A stretch of DNA of 64,000 nucleotides, taken from Flavobacterium fluviale (GTDB lineage: Bacteria > Bacteroidota > Bacteroidia > Flavobacteriales > Flavobacteriaceae). The notes beneath the pieces are model-generated. The model worked only from the letters and a program-made list of their open reading frames with translations, searched no databases and was not told the origin of the DNA. The position numbers and the translations under genes are program-made. The stretch is from contig NZ_CP030261.1 of assembly GCF_003312915.1 (NCBI RefSeq), forward strand, positions 1,922,001 to 1,986,000. Reading direction: 5' to 3'. Positions 37,951-47,600 of this stretch are shown piece by piece; the first letter of the stretch is position 1, and each line of letters opens with the position of its first letter.

Positions 37951-38021
37951 CAGGTTTCAGGTTTCAAGTTGATCTGAAACCTGAAACTTGAAACCTGAAA
38001 CTTGAAACTTGAAACCTGAAA
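37951..38021. repeat. GTTTCAGGTTTCAAG inverted repeat cluster between convergent genes
   Basis: CAGGTTTCAGGTTTCAAGTT (37951-37970) faces a run of four or five CCTGAAACTTGAAA-type words (37971-38021) and can form a long hairpin. It occupies the gap between the convergent ABC-F and DUF2183 genes, so it may act as a bidirectional terminator. The same word family fills 7977-8116. Confidence 0.65.
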
Positions 38022-38032
38022 CCAAAAACCAA

Positions 38033-38995
38033 CTACTTAATAATTCCAATATATCTTGAGTGTTCAATCGCTTCACTGCTGTCCTTAAAATAACAAACCG
38101 AGACATTTAAACTTTCAAGGTTTTTAAGAATTTTTAGGACTTCTTTTTTTGGAGATTTACCCGTTTGCCTAATGTAAACAGCAATTACGGTAACGGGAAA
38201 TATTTTGCAGATTCTTTCATACAATATCGGATCATGCTGCGAATCATCGCCCATTAAAATATATTTTAGAGTAGGGTAGAATTCTACAACGTGTTTTATT
38301 TTTTCAAATTTATGATCGTGATTCCCTCTTCCGCTCATAAAAAAATCGGTAATTCCTCTTTTAATATCTTTAAGCAGCACAACTGCTTTTGGCAGTTTAT
38401 TTATTCGGGTAAATTTGGCAATAAAGCGATATAAATTCCACTCACTGCTCGAAATATAGAAAAAAGCATTTGCCTCTTCTGGATTCTCTCTTCCCGACTG
38501 GCTCAACGCCTGGTAATGCGAAACAACATCTTTAAAAACCTTTCTGTCATTTACATTTCTAAAAAGTAAAATATAGATTTTTCGAAAGAAATTATTGGTG
38601 TGCGAGATCAAAAAAGTATCATCGATATCCGATATAATTCCGAGTTTGCCTTTATGAGGTCTTATAAAACTACCCTTGCAGCTCGTTTTTACATTATTGT
38701 ATTTTAGGCTTACTTCATAAGGCATCCAGCCAAAATGGGTTTCCTTTTCGAGCGGAATACAAAATTTAAAATAACCATCATCTAAAGTTTTGGTGTGAAT
38801 TATTTCCTCATTATAATGAAGATAAACATCAAAATTTTTAATGGTTTTTATTCGGAATAATTTGAGAATCGAGGTGGCATTTTTTAACTTCTTTTTTTCA
38901 AAATCGTAATTGTGTTCTCTTCTTAAAACATGCCCCATCACAATTAATTCTTGCTCATTTGCATAACCTCGATATAATTGTAGAATTGGTTTCAT
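38033..38995 (-). CDS. App1-like phosphatase domain protein (DUF2183)
   Basis: A 320-residue protein of the App1/DUF2183 family, HAD-like phosphatidate phosphatases. The catalytic motif is IISDIDDTFLIS near residue 135 (DxDxT), followed by FFYISSSEWNLYRFI, FMSGRGNHDHKFEKI and ILMGDDSQHDPILY. The N-terminal 120 residues form a beta-rich domain typical of these proteins. Phosphatidic acid is the known substrate in yeast App1. It is divergent from a lipid-kinase gene, which fits a shared role in phospholipid metabolism, though that is inference. Confidence 0.87.
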   Translation of the reverse strand: MKPILQLYRGYANEQELIVMGHVLRREHNYDFEKKKLKNATSILKLFRIKTIKNFDVYLHYNEEIIHTKTLDDGYFKFCIPLEKETHFGWMPYEVSLKYNNVKTSCKGSFIRPHKGKLGIISDIDDTFLISHTNNFFRKIYILLFRNVNDRKVFKDVVSHYQALSQSGRENPEEANAFFYISSSEWNLYRFIAKFTRINKLPKAVVLLKDIKRGITDFFMSGRGNHDHKFEKIKHVVEFYPTLKYILMGDDSQHDPILYERICKIFPVTVIAVYIRQTGKSPKKEVLKILKNLESLNVSVCYFKDSSEAIEHSRYIGIIK

Positions 38996-39056
38996 TAATT
39001 ACGTATATTTAGGTAACTGTAAATTACTTAAATTAATTGGTTTTAAAAATAAAATT

Positions 39057-39926
39057 TTGAAAAAGAATATACTATTTATTGTAAATCCGATATCTGGAGA
39101 TCTAGATAAATCGGATTTAATCGAATCTGTTGCAGAATTTGCGTCGACACATCATTTTAATCTGGAGGTTTATGAAACTACGGGTAAAAACGATTTAAAA
39201 GCGATACAAACAATATATAAGCAGCATAATCCAGAAAGAATTGTTGTGGCTGGAGGCGACGGAACTATAAAAATGGTTGCAGAAGCAATGGAAGATCACG
39301 ATGTAATAATCGGTATTCTGCCAGCGGGCTCTGCAAACGGACTTTCGGTAGATTTAGATCTTCCGCCCGGAATCGAAGAGAACCTTAAAATAGCCTTTTT
39401 AAATAACTATATCGAAATGGATATGATTTGCATCAATGGCAAAAAAAGTATCCATTTAAGCGATCTTGGTTTAAACGCAAACTTGGTAAAGAACTACGAA
39501 GAAAGCGATGTGAGAGGTTTTTGGGGATATGCATTACAAGCTTTTACAACACTTAAAGAGGCAGAAGAACCTTTTGTAGCAACTATTACAGCAAACAATA
39601 AAACGGTTCAGCACGTTGCGAGAATGATTGTAGTGGCTAATTCCCAAAAATATGGAACTGGAGTGATCATCAATCCAAATGGTTCCATGAATGACGGAAA
39701 GTTCGAATTGGTAATCTTAAAAAGCTTGGATCTACTTTTAATCGGAAAAATTATTACAGGAAATATGCCAATTGATTCTGAGGATATCGTAATTATTTCA
39801 ACAGAGAAAGCAACTATCGAAACAGATTATGCGGTTAATTTTCAGATTGACGGCGAATATTGCGGTGCACAGAAGTCTTTAGAAATTCATATTCTGCACA
39901 AGCAAATGAAATTGGCTGTTCCTTAG
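39057..39926 (+). CDS. Diacylglycerol-kinase-family lipid kinase
   Basis: A 289-residue protein with the DAGK catalytic fold: FIVNPISGDLDKS at the N-terminus, VVAGGDGTIKMVAEAM (the GGDGT nucleotide motif) and GILPAGSANGLSVDLDLP. It resembles the bacterial YegS/BmrU-type lipid kinases. It starts with TTG at 39057; that start preserves the family N-terminus and no in-frame ATG precedes it. It is divergent from the DUF2183 phosphatase gene. Confidence 0.9.
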   Translation: MKKNILFIVNPISGDLDKSDLIESVAEFASTHHFNLEVYETTGKNDLKAIQTIYKQHNPERIVVAGGDGTIKMVAEAMEDHDVIIGILPAGSANGLSVDLDLPPGIEENLKIAFLNNYIEMDMICINGKKSIHLSDLGLNANLVKNYEESDVRGFWGYALQAFTTLKEAEEPFVATITANNKTVQHVARMIVVANSQKYGTGVIINPNGSMNDGKFELVILKSLDLLLIGKIITGNMPIDSEDIVIISTEKATIETDYAVNFQIDGEYCGAQKSLEIHILHKQMKLAVP

Positions 39927-39938
39927 CTGTAAAGTTTG

Positions 39939-41084
39939 CTATTTAAAAGGATTTCTTTCCTGCCATTCTGTTTTCGGCTCGAGATAATTAAAAAACCTAG
40001 AAATGTTATGGTTGATCAATGCATTGCTATGCGTGATTAAACCATACATTTTTACAGGTTTTGCACCAACTGAGCTTTTGATTTCCAGTGCCGTTCTGGC
40101 AAAAACAATTTCCTTGAAACCTTTTTTAATAGAATACGAAATCATGTCGTATAACATATTCAAATAAAGCATTTTTTCGCGTTGCACACTTTCATCATAG
40201 CCTAAAAAGTAGGTGTCCATTACATCGCCGTTTTTAATCAAAGTGTTGAAGCCGATTAGTTTTTCGTCTAAAAAATAACCGTACAGCAAAAAGTTGTCGC
40301 CCATTATTTCTTTAAAAAAACTAAAATGATTTCGAGCTAGAAAAAAGGTATTGAAAGGAGCATTTTTGGCCACATGAAAATACAGATCGTAAATAACATC
40401 CTCGTATTTTTGAATGTCGTCTAAAGACATTTTTTGCTTTACGATTCCTTCAGATTTTTTTCGGGCACGTTTATATTGGTCACGATATTTTTTGGACAAA
40501 GCATCAATATAATCTTGTTCTGTTTTCCAGTTTTTAGGAATTTCAAAAATCATATTCGGCTGCGTCGAAAAAGTATAATTATTTTTGAATTCAGCTTGCA
40601 ACGGTTCTATTTCTTTCGCGGTAAAATCTTTTATACTCGTTATATGAACTTTTTTTCCGCTTTCCTTTAAATCTTTTTTAAGCTGGTTAATAGCTTTATG
40701 AAGTGTTTTAATAGCTTTTGACTGCTTGATGTTTTTATCAAAAACAAAAGCATTCTGCCCAGTAAGCATATTATTGCCAACGAATAAAACGTGTGAAGCA
40801 AAATTCTTTAGGGCGAAATTACGAACAGATGTTTTTAAGCACTTATCGCGCTCTCCAAAAGATTCTAGTTTTTCTGCAAATAAAAACTGCGTTAAAACAA
40901 TTCCAATCAGTTTTTCCTCTTCAAAAAATCCGATAAAATGACACGTCATATTAACTGGACAAGAGTTTTCCAGTACTTCGAGATATTCTCGCGTTAAAAA
41001 AATATTATCGGCAGCAAGCAGATTCCATTCTAAAGGCAGTAATGAAGCGCTTTTGTAAATCTGGAAAGAATAGGTTGTATTCAA
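39939..41084 (-). CDS. FemAB/GNAT-like acyltransferase
   Basis: A 381-residue cytoplasmic protein of the FemAB-related GNAT superfamily. Supporting segments are IFLTREYLEVLE near the N-terminus, LSKKYRDQYKRARKKSEGI in the middle, LIGFNTLIKNGDVMDTYFLGYDE and LYLNMLYDMISYSIKKGFKEIVFARTALEIKSSVGA. Relatives transfer amino-acyl or acyl groups in envelope or peptidoglycan-related chemistry; the substrate here is unknown. It is convergent with the lipid-kinase gene, with 12 bp between their ends. Confidence 0.75.
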   Translation of the reverse strand: MNTTYSFQIYKSASLLPLEWNLLAADNIFLTREYLEVLENSCPVNMTCHFIGFFEEEKLIGIVLTQFLFAEKLESFGERDKCLKTSVRNFALKNFASHVLFVGNNMLTGQNAFVFDKNIKQSKAIKTLHKAINQLKKDLKESGKKVHITSIKDFTAKEIEPLQAEFKNNYTFSTQPNMIFEIPKNWKTEQDYIDALSKKYRDQYKRARKKSEGIVKQKMSLDDIQKYEDVIYDLYFHVAKNAPFNTFFLARNHFSFFKEIMGDNFLLYGYFLDEKLIGFNTLIKNGDVMDTYFLGYDESVQREKMLYLNMLYDMISYSIKKGFKEIVFARTALEIKSSVGAKPVKMYGLITHSNALINHNISRFFNYLEPKTEWQERNPFK

Positions 41085-41153
41085 GAGAGTGAACTAATTT
41101 CGTCAAAATTAGATAATATTTACAATAACTCATTTTCTTTAAGTTATTATTAA

Positions 41154-41188
41154 GAAAAACCCGTTTGACTTTAGGTTTCAAACGGGTT
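41154..41188 (-). terminator. Terminator of the DUF1761 gene
   Basis: AACCCGTTTGA (41158-41168) pairs with TCAAACGGGTT (about 41178-41188) around a short loop. The A-rich left flank gives a U-tract on the minus strand; the right flank ATATATTTTTT would also work on the plus strand. Confidence 0.78.
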
Positions 41189-41202
41189 ATATATTTTTTA
41201 CT

Positions 41203-41691
41203 TTATGCAAAACCGCAGATAATGCCGCCCATTAATGTCAATGTTATTATCCAGTAACCACTATTAATGAAAATATATTTCCAAGATTTTCTTTCAAATA
41301 ATCCATTAATTCCAATCAGCGGAAACGCAAAAAACAACCCAGACATAAATCCGTGAAGTGCGCCGTGTTTAAAAGTTCTATATGCCATTCCGTAATCTGC
41401 CATAAATGCGGCAAATGATGGTTTAGCGCTGTCAATTAACGGCGGTCCGCCAACCATTCCAACTGCTCCAGATTGATGAATTGTTAAAGACATTAAAGTC
41501 ATCGTGATCATTAAAGAAAAAATGTATGTCAATCCGAAGATTTTAATCATATTTCCTTTTTTTAGTTCTTCCTGAGTAAGATTACTTTCTTTCATCCAGA
41601 TAGTTCCAAATACTTTTGGGCTGTACCAAATAAAGCCGACAATGAGCGTAACAATTGCTGCTAAAAGTAAGGCAACGAAGTTAATTTCCAT
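41203..41691 (-). CDS. DUF1761 family membrane protein
   Basis: A 162-residue protein with four hydrophobic helices (about 5-25, 52-72, 108-130 and 138-158) and the family segment IVGFIWYSPKVFGTIWMKESNLTQEEL after the first helix. DUF1761 proteins are small inner-membrane proteins of unknown role. The gene has its own terminator. Confidence 0.85.
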   Translation of the reverse strand: MEINFVALLLAAIVTLIVGFIWYSPKVFGTIWMKESNLTQEELKKGNMIKIFGLTYIFSLMITMTLMSLTIHQSGAVGMVGGPPLIDSAKPSFAAFMADYGMAYRTFKHGALHGFMSGLFFAFPLIGINGLFERKSWKYIFINSGYWIITLTLMGGIICGFA

Positions 41692-42215
41692 AATAAGAGG
41701 TTTTTAGAATTAGTTAATCAAAAGTAGTTAAAAAAACAATCGGCTTATATTATTTAATAAAAGGAGAACAAATCGCACGAATTAATTATTTATTAACAGT
41801 TTGTCGATATTATGTGTATTATATCTATGAAATATGTAATTTAGTCGACGAATTAAACGATGATATTTTTTATCAAAAAGTTGATCGTTCTTGATTTTTC
41901 CTTTAGCCTTAGTTTATAAAATTGAAATCTATAATCTTGAAAATTATTTATAATATTTACCCCAAATTAATCGCGCTTATGAATGAATTTTACACTCGTT
42001 AAAAAAGTTGATTAAATATATTTAGTTAATTGCTGAAACCGTAATTCGTTACGGTTTTTTGTTTTTTAGAAATTAAATGTTATTAAAAAAATAACATTTA
42101 ATTTGGAAAGGATTTTTTATGTTTGTCCAAATTTTTCATAACTTTAATATAACTATTCCAAAAAGCAAAAGCCGATTGATGGTCGGTACTATTACTCACT
42201 TAATAAACAGAAATT
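41692..42215. other. 524-bp gap with an orphan terminator
   Basis: The gap separates two divergent genes and is very AT-rich. Its only clear structure is a plus-strand terminator at 42036-42060 without an upstream gene. A seven-codon frame (ATG at 41980, MNEFYTR) ends before that hairpin and could be a leader peptide, but so short a frame is weak evidence. No promoter box could be fixed. Confidence 0.45.
42036..42063 (+). terminator. Orphan UUCG-loop terminator
   Basis: AAACCGTAA (42036-42044) and TTACGGTTT (42049-42057) form a perfect 9-bp stem closed by TTCG, a stable tetraloop, followed by TTT and further T-rich sequence. It lies 150 bp upstream of the next gene and after no plus-strand gene, so it ends a non-coding or leader transcript. 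Confidence 0.75.
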
Positions 42216-42521
42216 ATGACACTACAATATCAAGGTGAACAATACGGAAAGTCAACCACATTTACCATAAGAATTATTGGTAATAACTTATCAAAAAGCA
42301 GTTCTAACTATCAAATTGATCTTTTGGTAGGAGACAAAAGACTTCCAACTTTCACTACTGAAATTCACCAAAGTCTTTCTAATTGTTTAAAAGAAATCTA
42401 TTTATTCAGAAAACATAACGGAATCAAATTTGATGAATCTACAGAGAAAATCGTTTCGCTTTATGTTCCTTATGATAAGGTATTATATAACTATAATAAA
42501 TATGCTTTATTTAGAGCATAA
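42216..42521 (+). CDS. Small hypothetical protein (101 aa)
   Basis: Not recognised. The 101 residues are soluble and beta-rich at the start (MTLQYQGEQYGKSTTFTIRIIG), followed by a helix (TTEIHQSLSNCLKEIYLFRKH) and a tyrosine-rich end (PYDKVLYNYNKYALFRA). It has its own terminator downstream and a long upstream region, so it appears to be a monocistronic, regulated gene. Confidence 0.65.
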   Translation: MTLQYQGEQYGKSTTFTIRIIGNNLSKSSSNYQIDLLVGDKRLPTFTTEIHQSLSNCLKEIYLFRKHNGIKFDESTEKIVSLYVPYDKVLYNYNKYALFRA

Positions 42522-42540
42522 TTTTTCTCAAAATAAGATC

Positions 42541-42573
42541 AAAAAGACCATTTGAAAAGATGGTCTCTTTTTT
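42541..42573 (+). terminator. Terminator of the 101-residue protein gene
   Basis: AGACCAT (42545-42551) pairs with ATGGTCT further on and a T-run follows. It lies 20 bp beyond the stop codon. Confidence 0.78.
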
Positions 42574-42615
42574 ATAATACAAATAACAAAATGAGTCTGC
42601 GACAATATTAAATAT

Positions 42616-42657
42616 AAAAGACAAAAGCTTCAGAGAAATCTGAAGCTTTTGTCTTTT
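42616..42657. repeat. Perfect 19-bp hairpin with GAAA loop
   Basis: AAAAGACAAAAGCTTCAGA (42616-42634) and TCTGAAGCTTTTGTCTTTT (42639-42657) pair perfectly around GAAA. The core AGCTTCAGAGAAATCTG(A/G)(A/G)GCT also occurs on the minus strand at 58093-58118, 57988-58013 and 60435-60456, where it acts as a terminator. It is therefore a dispersed, tRNA-associated terminator cassette. Confidence 0.7.
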
Positions 42658-42955
42658 GTAGCCCTAACAGGTCAATTCTCGAACCATTTTTGGAATGATT
42701 TAAAAATTTTAAGCCCATTATAACCAGTTGTTTTGATTCAGATTTATGAATATTCTAAAAATTAAAATCTATTGTCTTACTGGCAGGGCTAATAAAAATG
42801 CTTATTCTTCATATCCAATTCTTCATCTAATAAACTTGATAAAATACTGCGTCATAAACAAAAGTTAAGCTTTACGGAATCCCGTAAAAAAATAATAAAA
42901 TATTGAATTATATTGCCCGCAGAATCGTAATAACCCCAAATTTATCAAAATGCTT

Positions 42956-44608
42956 ATGAAGAAACTTTACCTGCTTAATTTTATCTTACTGCCACTTTTA
43001 ATTCATTCACAAGATATCCTTTGGGAGAAATCCTATGGGGGCACACACGCCGATTATCTTTTTGATGCCCAGCCTACGGCCGACTACGGCTTTATCCTGG
43101 CAGGCAGTTCACTCTCTGACAAGACTGGAAATAAGGAACAGGAAAACCATGGAGATTTAGATTACTGGGTTTGGAAAATGAAGGAAAACGGAGAACTGGA
43201 CTGGCAGAAAAGTTTCGGAGGTTCCGGCTTTGATCTTCTCCAGAGCATTAAAAACACCAGTGACGGCGGATTTCTTCTGGCAGGCACATCAAGTTCTTCA
43301 AAAAGTTTTCAGAAAAAAGAAAACTGTAAAGGCCTTTCAGACTTTTGGATTATAAAGCTCAATGCGGCAGGTGATCAACAGTGGCAGAGAACAGTCGGCG
43401 GCGACGGTCAGGAGGAACTGCTCTGCGCCTTCCAGACAAAAGACGGCGGTTATATTTTGGGAGGCTCTTCAAGCTCCAGTCCGCGGTCTATTACAAGTTC
43501 CAAATTTGACGAAAAATCTTTTATCCCCGATCCTTATTCAAAGTCTGAAAAAAGCAGAGGCAATATGGACTATTGGCTTATAAAATTAGATAAACAGGGA
43601 GTTATTGAATGGCAGAAAACTTACGGAGGACAATATTCTGATCTGCTGCGAAGCATGGAACAAACTGCGGACAACGGCTATATTCTGGCTGGTTATTCTA
43701 ATTCCCCTATATCAGGCGATAAAACAGAACCAAATAAAGGAGTAGGAGATTACTGGATCTTGAAAATCAATGATACCGGAGAAATTCAATGGCAGAAAAC
43801 CTATGGAGCAGATGGTGATGACCAGCCTTATGTGATTCATCAGACCAAAGACGGCGGTTATATCGTTGGAGGAAACTCCAACAGTTCTAATGCATTGACA
43901 ACAGAAGGAGGAATTGTGGCTAACGGAACAGATTACTGGATTCTAAAATTGGATCAAGATGGAGGCGTTGTCTGGAGTAAAACTTTTGATTTTGGTAAAG
44001 TTGATATATTGACTTCACTGGTAGTAAATAATGATGAAACTTATTTAATTGGCGGGCATGCCCGTAATGCAGCCCCGAGATCAAGCGGCGGGTTAATGTC
44101 CAAAGCGGTAAATTTAGTCGCTAAGGAAAAAGACGGCATTAATGATTACATAGCTTTGAAAATTAATAATCAGGGTGAAGAAATCTGGAGCAAAACTGTT
44201 GGAAGCGGCGGGGAAGACATTCTACGCAAACTGGTTGAAACCAGAGACGGCGGTTACCTTATGGCCGGAACTTCTAACGGTTCATCAAAAGATAAAAACT
44301 CTGCTATCGGATCAAATGATTTTTGGGTCGTAAAATTAAAAGATAAGGCTAAAGTTGAAAAAGTAAAGGCAAGTATCGAAGCCATTCCAAATCCGGTATC
44401 AACTTTTACAAATGTAATTATCGGGTATGATTTTACTAAAGGTACCGCTTCAGTAATTGATATTTTAGGACGAACCCTGCAGCACTTTGATATTTCCAGC
44501 AGAACCGTTCCGGTTGATTTAAGTTATTATGCAGAAGGAATCTACATTATCAAAATTCAGACAGATGTCAAGACTGAGTCCGTAAAAGTTATTAAAAAAA
44601 TTAATTAG
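42956..44608 (+). CDS. Secreted beta-propeller-like protein with T9SS type A sorting domain
   Basis: About 550 residues. A signal peptide (about 1-18, ending IHSQ) is followed by seven or so repeats of about 55-60 residues built around DYWxxKxxxxGxxxWQKTxGGxxxDxxxxxxxTxDGGYxLAGxSxS, as in bacterial propeller-type repeats. The last 80 residues (AIPNPVSTFTNVIIGYDF to ESVKVIKKIN) are a T9SS type A sorting signal, so it is exported by the gld-type T9SS and anchored or released at the surface. An ATG two codons upstream at 42950 is also possible. It is 6 bp before the huge YD protein gene. Confidence 0.88.
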   Translation: MKKLYLLNFILLPLLIHSQDILWEKSYGGTHADYLFDAQPTADYGFILAGSSLSDKTGNKEQENHGDLDYWVWKMKENGELDWQKSFGGSGFDLLQSIKNTSDGGFLLAGTSSSSKSFQKKENCKGLSDFWIIKLNAAGDQQWQRTVGGDGQEELLCAFQTKDGGYILGGSSSSSPRSITSSKFDEKSFIPDPYSKSEKSRGNMDYWLIKLDKQGVIEWQKTYGGQYSDLLRSMEQTADNGYILAGYSNSPISGDKTEPNKGVGDYWILKINDTGEIQWQKTYGADGDDQPYVIHQTKDGGYIVGGNSNSSNALTTEGGIVANGTDYWILKLDQDGGVVWSKTFDFGKVDILTSLVVNNDETYLIGGHARNAAPRSSGGLMSKAVNLVAKEKDGINDYIALKINNQGEEIWSKTVGSGGEDILRKLVETRDGGYLMAGTSNGSSKDKNSAIGSNDFWVVKLKDKAKVEKVKASIEAIPNPVSTFTNVIIGYDFTKGTASVIDILGRTLQHFDISSRTVPVDLSYYAEGIYIIKIQTDVKTESVKVIKKIN

Positions 44609-44614
44609 AAAAGA

Positions 44615-47600
44615 ATGTACCATTATATAAACAGCCTAAAAGCAATTGGACAGGGTTTCCTGATAAAGAATCTTATTTTAACCTTAAACTTATTTTTCTT
44701 CTTTTTAAGTATTTCTACACTATATGCTCAGGAAACCCCAGAACAGGGCATTAATATTGTGACACCTTCTATAGATAATTATAATTTCACCAAATATGGA
44801 AATCTTGATATGTCTAATAATAATGGCGGATTTGCATATTCAGTTCCTTTATATACAGTTAAACAAGGCAGAATTACTGTTCCTATCTCTTTAAATTACT
44901 ACACAGACGGCGTTAAAGTTAATGATATTGCAGGTATTGCAGGAATGAACTGGAATTTAGCGGCTGGAGGTATGATTACCAGAGTGGTAAAAGACGAGCC
45001 CGATGAATTCACCCAAACAATAAAATACAGACCTGATTCTCAGTCTATGCTGGATATAATTGCTGGGAACTACAGCGATGCGGAGTATTTGGCTGGTAAA
45101 AGAGCAGAAGCCATGAATATCTGGAACAGTACCTATAATACGATTGGTACTGCTTATTACAATAAACTGGATACGGAACAGGATGCGTACAGTTTCAATT
45201 TTAATGGTCACAGCGGTAATTTTTATATTGAAAACGATCAAATTTATTTAGACACAGATGAAATTGGAATACGTGCTTCTTACGAACGATTAGTTATTGA
45301 AGGCGTTGTTACTCTAAAGTTTACTTTCATTACTCCTGATGGTATGAAGTATATTTTCGGCGGTACAAGTGAAACTGTCGAAAGTTCTGAAATTTCTGGG
45401 GACTGTGCCAGAGCTTTTCGTTCTCCTATACCAACAACATGGCACTTAAAACAAATTGAATACCAACACCAGACGGTTGTTTTTTCTTATAAGACAATTT
45501 TCAAGAATTATCCCTATGATTTTTCCCAGAGCGTAACGTATAAAACTAAGTTAAGATACAGCACCTGTGGCACACCAGCAGCATCAATTTTTGAATGTAA
45601 TACAACTTTTAGGACAAGTAATGCAAAAGTCTTAACTAAAATTGATTTTGGGGTTTGTAAAGTTGAGTTAGATTATTTAACACAGCGAGAAGATTATTAT
45701 GCCGGCCACCTGCTGAACTCAATTTCTGTGTATAATGGTTTTTCAGAGGTTGAAAAAATTAATATGTCTTATGTATATGCAAACAGCACAACCAACAACA
45801 GCCCCACACCAACTGTTTCAGTAAATAAAAAAAGAGTATTTCTAGAAAGTCTTTCATTTAAGAATAATTCGGTCCAGAAATTTGAATATAATAACATAGA
45901 TGGATTAAGTCCAAGACTTGCTTACAGTCAGGATATTTATGGGTATAATAATGGCAATGCCTTTGCTTCTCTACTGAATGTGTATTATGACGGCACTAGA
46001 GAAAATGGTTATTCGCAATATATGAATAGGGAATTCCCGGGTATGGTGGATCGGGCAGACCGCTCAACAGATCAGATTAAATCTTTGTATGGCACCCTTA
46101 ATAAGATAATTTATCCTACTAAAGGTTATTCAGTCATTCAGTATGAAAATAACTTAAGTTTAGAAAATGTTGATGTTCAGATATCCGAAACAAGAGAGAT
46201 TCAGTCGAACAAAACACCTTGTCACCCTTTAAATGATGATGAGTTTCCAAGCACTCAGACGTTTAATTTTACATCAAACGGATCCGTGATGTATTTTTTT
46301 GCAAATGCGTCTGTAGATTGGTGCGAGGGAGTTACAGTTGAAGAAGGGCATGACAGACATTCATTAACAATAAGAGATCTTACAAACAACTCTATTGTTT
46401 ACAGCCTGACAATTGATGCTGATCAGGTTTTTAGATCTGATGGAAGCACTATCTCTCTTCAACAAGGAGATGGAATTATATCACCGATAAACACTGTTGC
46501 AGGACGTCAATACAGTGTTACTTACAGCACACTTTCTAAATTTAATGATGTTTACGGGAATCTTTCCTTTCAATACAATTTTCAAGATGTAAAAGAACTC
46601 CGTATGGTAAACTACAGCGGGGCCAGGGTGAAATCTATTGCAGATTATGATAGTAGCGGTGAGAAGTATAATGAAAAAAAGTACGTTTATAATGAGGTTA
46701 AAGATCTGAATTCAGGAAAAACAAGTCTGCACCATAATTTTTTATTCTCACCTTGGAAATTTGATTGTACTGTCCCGCCATGTCTTGACGGCAGATCATC
46801 AACGACATACGTGGACTGTAATAACACAATAACATTTGGTTCCAGTAATTATTTAAGCGGCGTACTCTCTCGTGGAAACAGAATTAATTACAAGACTGTT
46901 TCGGTCATTTTACCCAACCAAAACGCTATTGAAAACAAATATATGGTAAGCACTGGAGAATTAGATGCTCCTGAGATTGTTTACAGGAAAGCTCTGAAAG
47001 GTACTACCAGATCTAATCCTGAGGGATGGTTTGACGGAAAGCTGGAACAGGCCAATATCTACAATTTTCTAGATAATGGAAACAATCCTGTAAAAACTAC
47101 CATTTCAAAATATGGAATTCTTAAAGAAGAGATCTTTTACAATTACAATACAGAATTAGGTTTAGACAGCGGAACAGGTATGGATATCATGAACAAAGAC
47201 CATGTTACAAATGATCTGCCTTATAATATTGGCTGTAACACAATTATTTGTAATCTACAGGGGAAAATAGGCATTGAAAAATACTTTAACCACTGTATAA
47301 TTCGTGCTAAAACAGAAACAATTGAAACAGAATACCTACACGGACAAGCCATAACCAATACAACTAAATATTTTTACAACGCTGCTAATAATTATCTTTT
47401 AAGCTCACAGACTACAGCCAATTCAGAAGGTGAGACATTAGAAAGCAAATATTATTATGCTTCCAATCCAGATATGGCCGGCCAGCCGTTTAGAGACGAG
47501 CTTGTAGCAAAAAATATGCTGCAGCCGCCTTTAAAAACAGAAAGTTATAATGGCAGTAAAATTTCAGAGCAGCTTACTGTTTATGATAACAGTGCATTAA

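Larger units (their letters stand above)
42522..42949. other. 428-bp gap with hairpins and a degenerate tRNA-like repeat
   Basis: It holds the terminator of the 101-residue gene, a perfect 19-bp hairpin (42616-42657), a candidate decayed tRNA or repeat (42659-42791), and a small perfect hairpin TTTACGG-AATC-CCGTAAA (42871-42888) about 68 bp upstream of the next gene that may be regulatory. No coding frame is convincing. Confidence 0.5.

Noticed and set aside
37951..38021. Possible CRISPR array from the repeated CTGAAACTTGAAA words
   Set aside because: The words are short, partly overlapping and inverted, with no spacers of constant length and no cas genes nearby.
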